DNA from: Staphylococcus durrellii | Lineage (GTDB): Bacteria; Bacillota; Bacilli; Staphylococcales; Staphylococcaceae | Assembly: GCF_015594545.1 (NCBI RefSeq) | Contig: NZ_JADIIO010000001.1 | Coordinates: forward strand, 2,294,001-2,358,000 | Reading direction: 5' to 3' | Length of the DNA stretch: 64,000 bases | Shown: piece by piece, positions 36,716 through 44,896 of the stretch | Position numbering within the stretch: position 1 is the stretch's first letter | Layout: each line of letters starts with the position of its first letter | Notes under the pieces: model-generated | What the model was told of the DNA's origin: nothing | Seen by the model: only the letters and a program-made list of their open reading frames with translations | The model's database searches: none | Program-made: the position numbers and the translations under genes

Positions 36716-36730
36716 ATTCTTTATTCTCCT

Positions 36731-37390
36731 TTATTTAATTTTTTGAATGGAACCAAGTACTGGCAATCCAAGTTCTTCTTCAACATCTGATTCTGTACGA
36801 ATATGCTGGTCAAGCAATTCTCTGATGAGCACAATTGCTAATGCTACTAAGAAACCTAATATTAATGCGATTAAAATGTTAGGTACAATGTTTGGAGATA
36901 CTTTCTTAGCTGTGCCATTTGCAGTTGATAGGATTGATACGTTATCGATATCCATAATATCCGGCATATTTTTATCTACTGTCTTTGCAAATAAATTGGC
37001 AATTTTTTCTGAATCTTTTTTGCTGGTAGATGTCACTATGATGTTTAAGACTTGAGAATCAGATTCGTTTGTAATTTTCAACATTTTTCCTAGTTCTCCT
37101 GCACCAAACTCTTTGTTTTCTTTCGCAACTTCTTCTCTTATTCTTGGGCTCTTGATGATTTCCTTATATGTATTGACTAATTGAATGTTGCTCTGTACTT
37201 CTTGTGCCATGTAGTCCTTATTTGATTCCTTCTGGTTAATAAGCACTTGTGTTGAAGCTTCGTACTTAGGTGTCATCAGAAATGAGATTAAAAGACTGAT
37301 TAAAATAAAAACAATCGGAATGATAATAAGCAATTTCCATTGTTTCTTCAAAGAATTTAAAATTTTCGTTAAATCTAGTGTTTTTTCCAT
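36731..37390 (-). CDS. capA: Capsule chain-length/kinase-activator protein CapA (Wzz type)
   Basis: 219 aa from ATG 37390 (TTGGAGGAAGCA upstream; the frame opens at a TTG at 37402). Two membrane helices (about 20-42 and 172-192) enclose an extracytoplasmic Wzz domain; the C-terminal cytoplasmic tail activates CapB. First gene of the capsule operon; its promoter must lie in 37391-37640, where no convincing -35/-10 pair could be fixed. Confidence 0.92.
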   Translation of the reverse strand: MEKTLDLTKILNSLKKQWKLLIIIPIVFILISLLISFLMTPKYEASTQVLINQKESNKDYMAQEVQSNIQLVNTYKEIIKSPRIREEVAKENKEFGAGELGKMLKITNESDSQVLNIIVTSTSKKDSEKIANLFAKTVDKNMPDIMDIDNVSILSTANGTAKKVSPNIVPNILIALILGFLVALAIVLIRELLDQHIRTESDVEEELGLPVLGSIQKIK

Positions 37391-37646
37391 TGCTTCCTCC
37401 AAATTTCTAAATAGTTTATGTCTTACCTTAATTACATATCGAAGAAACTAAAAAAATAATATAACCCACATTAAAGTTCATATTATCGCCTTTTTATATT
37501 ATTATTTTAAATAATTTCCAGCCCTATATAATTATATTAATCAATTTCTCAAAACATTTCTACTACTATTTAAAAAAAATAATTTTAATTATTAATTTAT
37601 TATTTACATATATAATACTTATATGTAATTGAGTAAATGTATAATT
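37391..37646. other. Capsule operon promoter region, AT-rich
   Basis: About 255 AT-rich bases upstream of capA. Candidate minus-strand elements (TTGAGA near 37542, TATATA about 16 bases downstream) are weak. No gene. It ends at the DUF1643 relic and hsdR junction. Confidence 0.4.
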
Positions 37647-37724
37647 TTATTTCTTAATTAATAAGTTGCTTCTTTTTTTATGTGGTTTCAATATTTCTAA
37701 TACTTCATTAGCTCTAGATTCAAC
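37647..37724 (-). pseudogene. C-terminal relic of a DUF1643 gene
   Basis: The minus-strand frame reads VESRANEVLEILKPHKKRSN and ends LLIKK, stop (37647). This closely parallels the end of the intact DUF1643 protein 2.3 kb away (VEKRVDQVMEMLKSHKKKVK..). Only about 25 codons remain; the rest is replaced by the hsdR fragment. It marks a recombination junction at about 37715-37724 between two SCC-type segments. Confidence 0.6.
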
Positions 37725-39698
37725 AATGCAAAAATTTGAACCTGAAGATGGAAAAGTTACAATGGATGCATTAACAGAACGAAAGAATGTTGTTGTTATT
37801 GCTGATGAGGCCCACCGCACACAGTATGGCTTTAGTGCAAAATATGAGGAAAAAGGTGAACGTGTTAAATATGGGTATGCAAAGTATTTAAGAGATGCTT
37901 TACCTAATGCTTCATTTGTTGGATTCACTGGCACGCCTGTATCATCTACAGATAAAAATACACAAATGGTGTTTGGGAATTATATTGATGTATATGATAT
38001 GACACAAGCAGTTGAAGATGGTAGTACCGTTAAGATTTATTATGAAAGTCGTGTTATTCCTTTAAATTTACCTAACGATTTAGATATTGATGAAGCTTAT
38101 GATGATATCACTACAGGTCAGGAAGACGATATAAAATCCCGATTAAAATCTAAATGGTCACGTATCGAAGCATTGTCTGGTGCGAAACAACGTATTCATG
38201 CCTTAGCTACGGATATTATTCATCATTTTGAAACAAGACAAAAAGCGATGACGGGTAAAGGCATGATTGTCACAATGAGCCGACGTATTGCAGTTGATTT
38301 ATATGATGAAATCGTAAGACTTAAACCTGAATGGCATTCAGATGACGATGACAAAGGTGTTATCAAAGTAGTGAGGACAGGGTCATCTAGTGACCCTCAA
38401 AATTTCCAAAGACATATTGGTCCAAAAAAGAGAAGAAATTTATTAGAAAATCGCATGAAAGATGTTAATGATGAATTACAACTTGTAATTGTAAGAGACA
38501 TGTGGTTAACAGGGTTTGATGTGCCGTCTATGCATACGATGTATATTGATAAACCTATGCAATGCCATAATTTAATGCAAGCCATTGCACGTGTAAACCG
38601 TGTGTTTAAAGATAAACCAGGTGGTTTAATCGTTGATTATGTAGGTATAGCAGAGAGTCTAAAAGAAGCTTTAAAGGCATACACAGAATCTGATAAAGAA
38701 CAAACAGGAATAGATACAGATAAAGCTGTAGAAATCATGTTGATGAAGTATAATGTTATTCAAGATATGTTATATAATCTGGATTATTCTAATTTTGAAT
38801 CTGAGAAACAATCAGAACGGTATAATGTTCTCGCACATACGATGGATTACATCATTGGATTGGGCGAAGAAGAAAGACAAAGATTTGTGAAAACAGTTAC
38901 TGAACTCAGTAAAGCATTTGCATTATGTGCAACTGAAGAAGCAGCTCAAGAATTAAATAGTGAAATAGCATTTTTAAAAGCTGTCAAAGCAGGTATTGTT
39001 AAATTATTAGCACCTCCAAGTGAAAATAATCAACAAAAAAAATCGCCAGCTGAAATTGAAGCTGAAATTAATCAATTGATATCTAAATCTGTTGTAACAG
39101 AAGATGTGATTGATATATACCAAACACTTGGCCTAGAAAACCCTGATATCTCCATACTATCTGATGATTTCTTAAAAGATGTCGAAGGTTTACAACAAAA
39201 AAATGTTGCAGTGGAATTATTGAATAAGCTGCTTAAAGAACAAGTGAAGTCACTTATGAAAACAGACACAACAATGTCTAAACAATTTTCTGAGATGTTA
39301 AGTAAGTCTATTCAAAAATATAATAATCGTTCGATTGAAGCTTCTAAAGTGATTGAAGAATTAATCCAAATGGCGAAAGAAATTAATCAAGAACAACAAC
39401 GCGGTCAAGATTTAGGATTAAGTAAAGAAGAAATTGCTTTTTATGATGCTTTAGCTTCACATGAAACTGCAAAAAAGAAGTCATGGGAGATAAAGAATTA
39501 AGAGCAATTGCGCATGAATTAACGAAAACAGTGAAAGCCAACATGAGTGTGGATTGGTCAAAACGAGATAGTGCTAAAGCGAAAATGCGCGTTCAAGTAA
39601 GACGACTCATTAAAAAATATGGTTATCCACCGGACCTCCAAAAAATGGCTGTGGAACAAGTTGTAGAGCAAGCTGAACTTATGGCTAGTAATCAATAA
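37700..39698 (+). pseudogene. hsdR: Type I restriction enzyme HsdR, 5'-deleted and frameshifted
   Basis: The remaining frame starts at the junction and has motor motif II, VVVIADEAHRTQYG, then GFTGTPVSSTD, MIVTMSRRIAVDLYDEI and motif VI QAIARVNRVFKDKPGGLIVDY, followed by the helical C-terminal region. The N-terminal nuclease domain and Walker A are gone. Near 39471-39476 a run of six A (seven expected) shifts the frame; the tail MGDKELRAIAHELTKTVKAN.. continues at 39483-39698. hsdM and hsdS are absent. The protein cannot restrict DNA. Confidence 0.9.
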
Positions 39699-39710
39699 AA
39701 AATAATTTAA

Positions 39711-39752
39711 TAGAGCATCCTTCACTTAGTGGTGAGGGATGCTCTATTTTTT
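39711..39752 (+). terminator. Terminator of hsdR
   Basis: 14-bp stem AGAGCATCCTTCAC / GTGAGGGATGCTCT (one mismatch) with a 6-nt loop and ATTTTTT. Confidence 0.85.
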
Positions 39753-39965
39753 AATGGAAGTTATCTTGCAAAGTTTCATTTTTATAAATATCAAATAATA
39801 ATTACTTAAAAATCACTATAAATTTTATTAAGAACTTCTCATCTCCTATCGGTGTAAAATGATATATTAATTCTTTTACGTTTGAAATATCAATTTGTGA
39901 TGTTAAACAATTGGCTACTGTATGTTAATCAGATGCTATTTGTTTCTGGTTTATAACATGCTCCT

Positions 39966-40469
39966 TTATTTTACTGTCCATTTCTGACGCGCCTTAGGAT
40001 TAAGTGGATGCATGATTTCATTTGTTTCTGGATTAATGAGTTTCTTAACTTTCTTTTTATGTGATTTTAACATTTCCATTACTTGATCTACACGCTTTTC
40101 TACACCTGGACGTTTAGCATATGCTCCGTACGCTAGAATAACTTTTTCACTTTCAGATACAGCTTTCATAAGATGAATATCTGTGTGCTTATCATACGGC
40201 TCTTTAATATGTTTTAGATTTTTAGGTGTTTTAATGTTTGAAAATAAATTAACGAGATAAACTGAGCCATACTCATTCTCATATGATAATTGGTTGAGAA
40301 TTAATATAGTCGTTAAATCAAGTGACAATATTCCATCTAAATGGGGATACATAGTTATAACTGTACAAGTTGGCAACTTTCTATCCCATGTTTTTTTAAG
40401 TAAATAACGGTGTTGTTCATTCTCACTGAAAATCGCTTCAGTTTCTATAGTGCTTGTAATTGCATTCAT
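39966..40469 (-). CDS. DUF1643 protein of the ccr complex
   Basis: 167 aa from ATG 40469, which has AAAGGAGGAATCGT upstream (the frame opens earlier, at 40523). DUF1643 features: LPTCTVITMYPHLDGI, LTTILILNQLSYENEYGSVYLVNLF and VILAYGAYAKRPGVEKRVDQV. Genes of this family, DUF960 and SAUGI are carried next to ccr genes in many SCC elements; the role is unknown. It is the last gene of the ccrAB-side minus-strand run. Confidence 0.85.
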   Translation of the reverse strand: MNAITSTIETEAIFSENEQHRYLLKKTWDRKLPTCTVITMYPHLDGILSLDLTTILILNQLSYENEYGSVYLVNLFSNIKTPKNLKHIKEPYDKHTDIHLMKAVSESEKVILAYGAYAKRPGVEKRVDQVMEMLKSHKKKVKKLINPETNEIMHPLNPKARQKWTVK

Positions 40470-40482
40470 ACGATTCCTCCTT

Positions 40483-40800
40483 TTAGTATTCTTCAGGTAA
40501 AAGCATGACATAGTAAAAAGCATCTACATCATCCTCACGAATGACATAGACTTTATTAGGTAATGCTTTTTCATTATTTTTATAGTTTATATAGTGAGTC
40601 TCTAATTTAAAAGATGGTTTTTCTTGCTCATGAATGATATCAAGTGCTATGTCATCTTGTTTGAGTCGAAAAATGTGAAGATAGTCTGTCTCTTTTGTAC
40701 AATGATGGTCTCTTAAATTAACCATATCCCAAATTAAAATTTGGATTTCAAGAGGTATAGATTCATTAATTCCACGTGTAATATATCTATTAATTTCCAT
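40483..40800 (-). CDS. DUF960 protein of the ccr complex
   Basis: 105 aa with the family start RYITRGINESIPLEIQILIWDMV and the later FRLKQDDIALDIIHEQEKPS. DUF960 proteins are small and soluble, and of unknown function, found in SCC elements and phages. The gene lies between the 30-aa peptide and the DUF1643 gene on the same strand with short gaps, so they are likely one transcript. GTGGAGGAAAATAA precedes the ATG. Confidence 0.85.
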   Translation of the reverse strand: MEINRYITRGINESIPLEIQILIWDMVNLRDHHCTKETDYLHIFRLKQDDIALDIIHEQEKPSFKLETHYINYKNNEKALPNKVYVIREDDVDAFYYVMLLPEEY

Positions 40801-40893
40801 TTATTTTCCTCCACTTTGTGTATCTTTCATCATAGTTATAACTTCGTTAATAATAGTTACTGATAATTGTGCGACTCTAATCCAAAGATTCAT
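40801..40893 (-). CDS. 30-aa peptide gene in the ccr operon
   Basis: GGAGGTCAAAATT precedes ATG 40893; the frame encodes MNLWIRVAQLSVTIINEVIT followed by MMKDTQSGGK. The first 22 residues form an amphipathic or membrane-seeking helix, the end is polar. It overlaps the end of the SAUGI gene and its stop abuts the DUF960 start. Small peptides occur at this place in SCC ccr regions. A leader, toxin-like or accessory role is open. Confidence 0.55.
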   Translation of the reverse strand: MNLWIRVAQLSVTIINEVITMMKDTQSGGK

Positions 40894-41236
40894 AATTTTG
40901 ACCTCCTTGATTAAGTAAGTGACGTTCATCAATAATTGTAGTTTTGGTATCCGTAAGATATAGAAAGTCCATATCAAAATGATCCAAGTAGCCTATACTG
41001 ATGAGATGATTTTTGTAGTACATTAAAAATGGATAGATACTAAGCTCATTTAATTCATCATTGTAATAGGTATAAGTCTCAAGAATAAGACTTTCTAGGG
41101 GTGAATCACTAACAAAATGACTGGGTAATACATTATCAGCTATTTCATCAATAGATTCACATTCCCATGGTTCTTTGTTAGAGAGTTGGAACAAATTAGA
41201 AATGTATACTTTAAGCTCTTGAGCTACATTTGTCAT
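40877..41236 (-). CDS. Uracil-DNA glycosylase inhibitor, SAUGI family (DUF950)
   Basis: 119 aa from ATG 41236 (AGGAGGTTTTATT upstream; the longer frame to 41269 lacks support). It follows the pattern of SAUGI throughout: YISNLFQLSNKEPWECESID, EIADNVLPSHFV, ILETYTYYNDELNELSIYPF, YYKNHLISIGYLD, and HFDMDFLYLTDT. SAUGI is a DNA mimic that binds the DNA cleft of uracil-DNA glycosylase. In SCC elements it sits beside the ccr genes and may protect replicating or transferred cassette DNA that contains uracil. Confidence 0.85.
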   Translation of the reverse strand: MTNVAQELKVYISNLFQLSNKEPWECESIDEIADNVLPSHFVSDSPLESLILETYTYYNDELNELSIYPFLMYYKNHLISIGYLDHFDMDFLYLTDTKTTIIDERHLLNQGGQNYESLD

Positions 41237-41364
41237 AATAAAACCTCCTAATAATTGTAGATGTAACAAGGATTACATCATTGATATAATATATACTTGA
41301 ATTAGAATTTATTACGTTAGTGAATAGTGACAAAAGTGACGACAGTGATATAGATTGGAATGGT

Positions 41365-43011
41365 TTATATACTAAGCTCTAGGAAAAATGTTTCAAAAGG
41401 GATTTCAGATAAAAAAGAAGACGAACAATCAATTAATTGTTCGTCTGGATTAATATTATTTAGTAAAGTGTCTACGATTTCTTGATTGAACTTAAAAGTA
41501 ATATAAAAGCGTTTTTTGTTGTTCTTATCAGCTTTAACATAAATATGTTCAATCACTAGATGATAAATTGCTTTTAATGAGGATTTATTAGCGCTTTTTA
41601 AATTCTTAAATAAAATATCAAAAATATCCATAACTGTATCCGCATCTATTCTAGGATGCTCTTTGATTTTATCACTTTCTAAGCGTTTAATACTTGTTTC
41701 TAGTTCATTAATTTGTTGGCTATAATTAAGTAAAGTTGGTTTGATTGATTCAGTGATACTTCCATCACTTTCTATGACTTTAATTAAATTATCATATCTA
41801 GATCTTAAATCTTCAATTTGAAACTGTTTATTGGCGATTTCATGTTTAATCTTGGCAGCGTCAGGTGTCCTTTTATGATTAACAGCTTCTACAATATTAT
41901 TAATTAAATCAGGTTTACGAATTAAATTTTTAATATTTTGAAATACATAGTTTTCTATGTAATCAGCACGAATATTAGGCGCATTTTTGCAATTGTCACT
42001 TTTTTGCTTACGTGTCCTACAAATATAATAACGAAAATGTCGTTTACTTCCATCTTGAAGTGTATTTATGGTATTCGAAATGACATAGTTTGCGTGACAT
42101 TTTTTACATTTCAGTAAGCCAGTCAAGAGATTATCTGTTTTATTATTACCACGTTTACGACTTTTTCTTGCTTTAAGTTGCGTTTGGACTTTATCCCATA
42201 TCTTTTTAGAAATAATGGCTTCATGTTCACCTTCAGTAACAATAGGTTCCTTATTATATCCTTTACGACCTTTTTTCTTCCAGTCAACATATTGATTATA
42301 AACGACCAAACCGAGGTATACTTGGTTTTCAAGAATATAAGATACAGAATCCTTAGAATGAGGCTTGCCTAACTTCGTTACTTCATGCCTGTCGTTGAGT
42401 ACATTTGCTATTGCAGTAAAGCTCATACCTTGACTGTACATTTGATAAATATCTTTAACAACACGACTTTCGTGCTGGTTAACAATTAAGTGGCCATCAA
42501 TTCGATCATAACCATAAGGAGTCTGACCGCCTACAGATTTACCTTCACTTGCTTTATTTGAAGCACCAATACGAATATTATCTCTCAGTATTGTTCTCTC
42601 ATATTCACCTAGCGAACCCATGATATTTAACATTAATTTATTCATATCAGTATCAATACCGAGGTGTTCACTTACAGAGTAAAATGAGGTATTATTTTTT
42701 TCACATTCTTCAATAATCTGAAGTATATCTTTCATACTTCTCCCGAGACGAGTAAGCTTCCAGACAACTATTTTATCTAGCTTATTGTCTTTTAAATCTT
42801 TAAGCATTTGTTGTAAACCAGGTCTATTTTTCATTTCTGCCCCACTAATACCATTGTCGATATAAGGCGGTAGCATTTCATAGTCATTTACCTTGCAATA
42901 CTTCTCAATTTCAGCTAGCTGGGCTGAAACAGAATAATTATCAACTTGTTTAAGTGAGCTAACCCTAACATACGGTGCTACTCTAATGGTAGTTGTAGTT
43001 ACGTTCATCAT
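41365..43011 (-). CDS. ccrB: Cassette chromosome recombinase B (large serine recombinase)
   Basis: 548 aa, close to known CcrB (about 542). The catalytic domain opens with VAPYVRVSSLKQVDNYSVSA, with the nucleophilic serine at about residue 18, and includes LTRLGRSMKDI and GEYERTILRDNI. The recombinase domain follows (GGQTPYGYDRIDGHL..), then a zinc ribbon with CKKCH and CRTRKQKSDNC, and a coiled-coil end. CcrB with CcrA excises and inserts SCC DNA at att sites. It is intact here, so the cassette could be mobile. Confidence 0.93.
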   Translation of the reverse strand: MMNVTTTTIRVAPYVRVSSLKQVDNYSVSAQLAEIEKYCKVNDYEMLPPYIDNGISGAEMKNRPGLQQMLKDLKDNKLDKIVVWKLTRLGRSMKDILQIIEECEKNNTSFYSVSEHLGIDTDMNKLMLNIMGSLGEYERTILRDNIRIGASNKASEGKSVGGQTPYGYDRIDGHLIVNQHESRVVKDIYQMYSQGMSFTAIANVLNDRHEVTKLGKPHSKDSVSYILENQVYLGLVVYNQYVDWKKKGRKGYNKEPIVTEGEHEAIISKKIWDKVQTQLKARKSRKRGNNKTDNLLTGLLKCKKCHANYVISNTINTLQDGSKRHFRYYICRTRKQKSDNCKNAPNIRADYIENYVFQNIKNLIRKPDLINNIVEAVNHKRTPDAAKIKHEIANKQFQIEDLRSRYDNLIKVIESDGSITESIKPTLLNYSQQINELETSIKRLESDKIKEHPRIDADTVMDIFDILFKNLKSANKSSLKAIYHLVIEHIYVKADKNNKKRFYITFKFNQEIVDTLLNNINPDEQLIDCSSSFLSEIPFETFFLELSI

Positions 43012-43049
43012 ATCAAATCCTTATTTAGTCATTTTTTAATTAACTGTAT

Positions 43050-43355
43050 TTAAGCGCCTATCATTTCAAGATAAGGTAATATTTCAATATGCGAATAATA
43101 ATCAAGACTGGATTGTTCCAAACCTGGATAATCAGAAACATACCCCCATAAAATAACAGGTACATTAGGAACGATGTCATTTTCGATATCATCATTTAAT
43201 TCTTCTAATTCAGTATAAGTTTTAATGACTTTCATATTTAGTCGAATACAATCATCTTTGAGTGTATCAATTTTTTCAAAAGGCAATAATGCTCTTTCGT
43301 CACTTTCGTTTTCATATGCTAGTATAAGTATTTCTCTTGGTTTTCTATTTAACAT
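43050..43355 (-). CDS. 101-aa protein encoded between ccrA and ccrB, unknown
   Basis: Its ATG (43355) overlaps the ccrA stop in ATGTTAA, and AAAGGATG precedes it, so it is translationally coupled to ccrA; ccrB starts 39 bases after it. The protein is acidic, with no membrane segment: PREILILAYENESDERALLP, IDTLKDDCIRLNMKVIKTYT, VPVILWGYVSDYPGL, EILPYLEMIGA. The first 45 residues recall the beta-alpha-beta start of a serine recombinase catalytic domain without the serine, but this is only a pattern. Most ccrAB pairs lack such a gene. Confidence 0.7.
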   Translation of the reverse strand: MLNRKPREILILAYENESDERALLPFEKIDTLKDDCIRLNMKVIKTYTELEELNDDIENDIVPNVPVILWGYVSDYPGLEQSSLDYYSHIEILPYLEMIGA

Positions 43356-44725
43356 TTTTTATCATCCTTTACTTTTAATAAATTAAGTGGAGAATCTTTA
43401 AGAAACACACCAGTTATTTCTTTATCTTGATTCACTGTTACTTGAGTTATCATGTCAGATAACTGATCTATATATAACGTGTAATTATTTAAAATATTGT
43501 GGGTAATTCGATCAAGTTGAGCGGTAGAAGTAATTAGATTATGGCTATTCATTTTACGTTGCCATGTTTCAATCTTATTGAGTTTATCTTTATATTCTTC
43601 GATGCTGATTTGTTGTTTAGACAATTGGTTAATGATTTGGTCTTGATTATATTTAGGTTGACTTCTTTTGATTTTCAAAGCCAATTTAGAATGAATAACA
43701 CTTTCTAAACGTTGAAGCAGTTGTCGATTAATCACATTGTCTTCAATAATGCTTATGACACATTCATCCATCTTTGAAGCTACAAAGTATCCCATATTGC
43801 ATTTTTTGTATCCCAATCTTTCATTCAAAGGACAAACATAATAGGTAATAGGATGTGTCATATGCTTTCGATTCATACGGATTGGGGTCATTGTGGCACC
43901 ACAAGTACAGCGAATTTTCTTTCGTAATAAGACGATAGGATGGTGGTACGTTAACGTTTTTTTAGAAGCTCGTATTGTTTCGGCCTTACGAAATAAGCTT
44001 TCTTCGATTATAGGATCGAATTGACCTTTATATTCTCCAAAATGGTTACGTATTAGTCCAGCATACTTTTCATTAGTAATAATCCGTTTTACTTGTTTAG
44101 GTGTGCGATAGTATAGTGATGATTGGAATGCTAACGCTTGAGATATCTTTTTGTAACCCCAACCTTGATTAACATATGAGTTAAAAATAAATTGAATCGT
44201 TGCCACTTTTGATTGATCGATATGAAATGATTTATCCATATAGATATAACCAAAGGGGGCATTCGTACCTAATAGTTTATTATTACTTGCTTTAAGTGCA
44301 TTAGCTGAACGAACATTTTCTGCAATAATTTTACTTTCAGTTTCTCCTAAAATGGCTAAGCAACGAATTTTAAATGCTTGTGTTTTATCTGATAAATCAA
44401 ACCGACCATCACTTAGAGAAGTGATGAGAACATGGTGTTCTTCGCAAAGTGCTTGTAGCTCCATAAAATCTTTGAAATTTCGATTTAACCGATTAACTCG
44501 AAATACGATTATATGTTGGCACTCACCTTTACGTATTATATCAAGCATAGATTGATATCCAGTACGTGTTGTTGAACGTCCACTTTTCACATCACTAATA
44601 AACTTAACATCTTGAATTTTATGATTATCTGTGTATTTCTTAATCGCATTAATTTGAGAATGAACTGAATTCTCTGTCTCCTTTTTATCCACCGACTGAC
44701 GTGCATAACCGATAGTAATACTCAT
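43349..44725 (-). CDS. ccrA: Cassette chromosome recombinase A (large serine recombinase)
   Basis: 458 aa, near the usual CcrA length of about 449. The catalytic serine is in ITIGYARQSVDKKETENSVH (residue 11), with VFRVNRLNRNFKDFMELQ and ILGETESKIIAENV following. A recombinase domain (GTNAPFGYIYMDKS..) and a zinc ribbon (CTCGATMTP.., YYVCPLNERLGYKKC) complete it. CcrA is needed with CcrB for efficient integration. ATG 44725 follows AAAGGAGTGACTAGAG. Intact. Confidence 0.93.
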   Translation of the reverse strand: MSITIGYARQSVDKKETENSVHSQINAIKKYTDNHKIQDVKFISDVKSGRSTTRTGYQSMLDIIRKGECQHIIVFRVNRLNRNFKDFMELQALCEEHHVLITSLSDGRFDLSDKTQAFKIRCLAILGETESKIIAENVRSANALKASNNKLLGTNAPFGYIYMDKSFHIDQSKVATIQFIFNSYVNQGWGYKKISQALAFQSSLYYRTPKQVKRIITNEKYAGLIRNHFGEYKGQFDPIIEESLFRKAETIRASKKTLTYHHPIVLLRKKIRCTCGATMTPIRMNRKHMTHPITYYVCPLNERLGYKKCNMGYFVASKMDECVISIIEDNVINRQLLQRLESVIHSKLALKIKRSQPKYNQDQIINQLSKQQISIEEYKDKLNKIETWQRKMNSHNLITSTAQLDRITHNILNNYTLYIDQLSDMITQVTVNQDKEITGVFLKDSPLNLLKVKDDKKC

Positions 44726-44896
44726 CTCTAGTCACTCCTTTCTATGATGATAATATAAATTTAAAATTGAATTTAATGAGCTCTAACTCCCATATTAAGA
44801 GTTAGAGCAATGATATTATTCTGATTGATTATCGAGATAATCGATGATCAAATCTGACAATACTTCTACTAATTCATCCAATTCATATCACCTATC
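44726..44896. other. Putative replication origin and Cch2-binding region
   Basis: The gap between cch2 and ccrA holds a 10-bp inverted repeat GCTCTAACTC / GAGTTAGAGC (44780-44808) and a palindrome GATTATC-GA-GATAATC (44827-44842). In the characterised SCCmec module, Cch2 binds DNA just downstream of its own gene, where CcPol-MP prefers to prime. This is the equivalent place. A TTG-started 21-codon frame (44816-44881) with AGGTGA upstream overlaps the palindrome and may be chance. Confidence 0.55.

Noticed and set aside
44816-44881. 21-codon TTG ORF with AGGTGA upstream, between cch2 and ccrA
   Set aside because: Too short to trust and overlaps the palindrome of the putative origin; noted under that feature instead.
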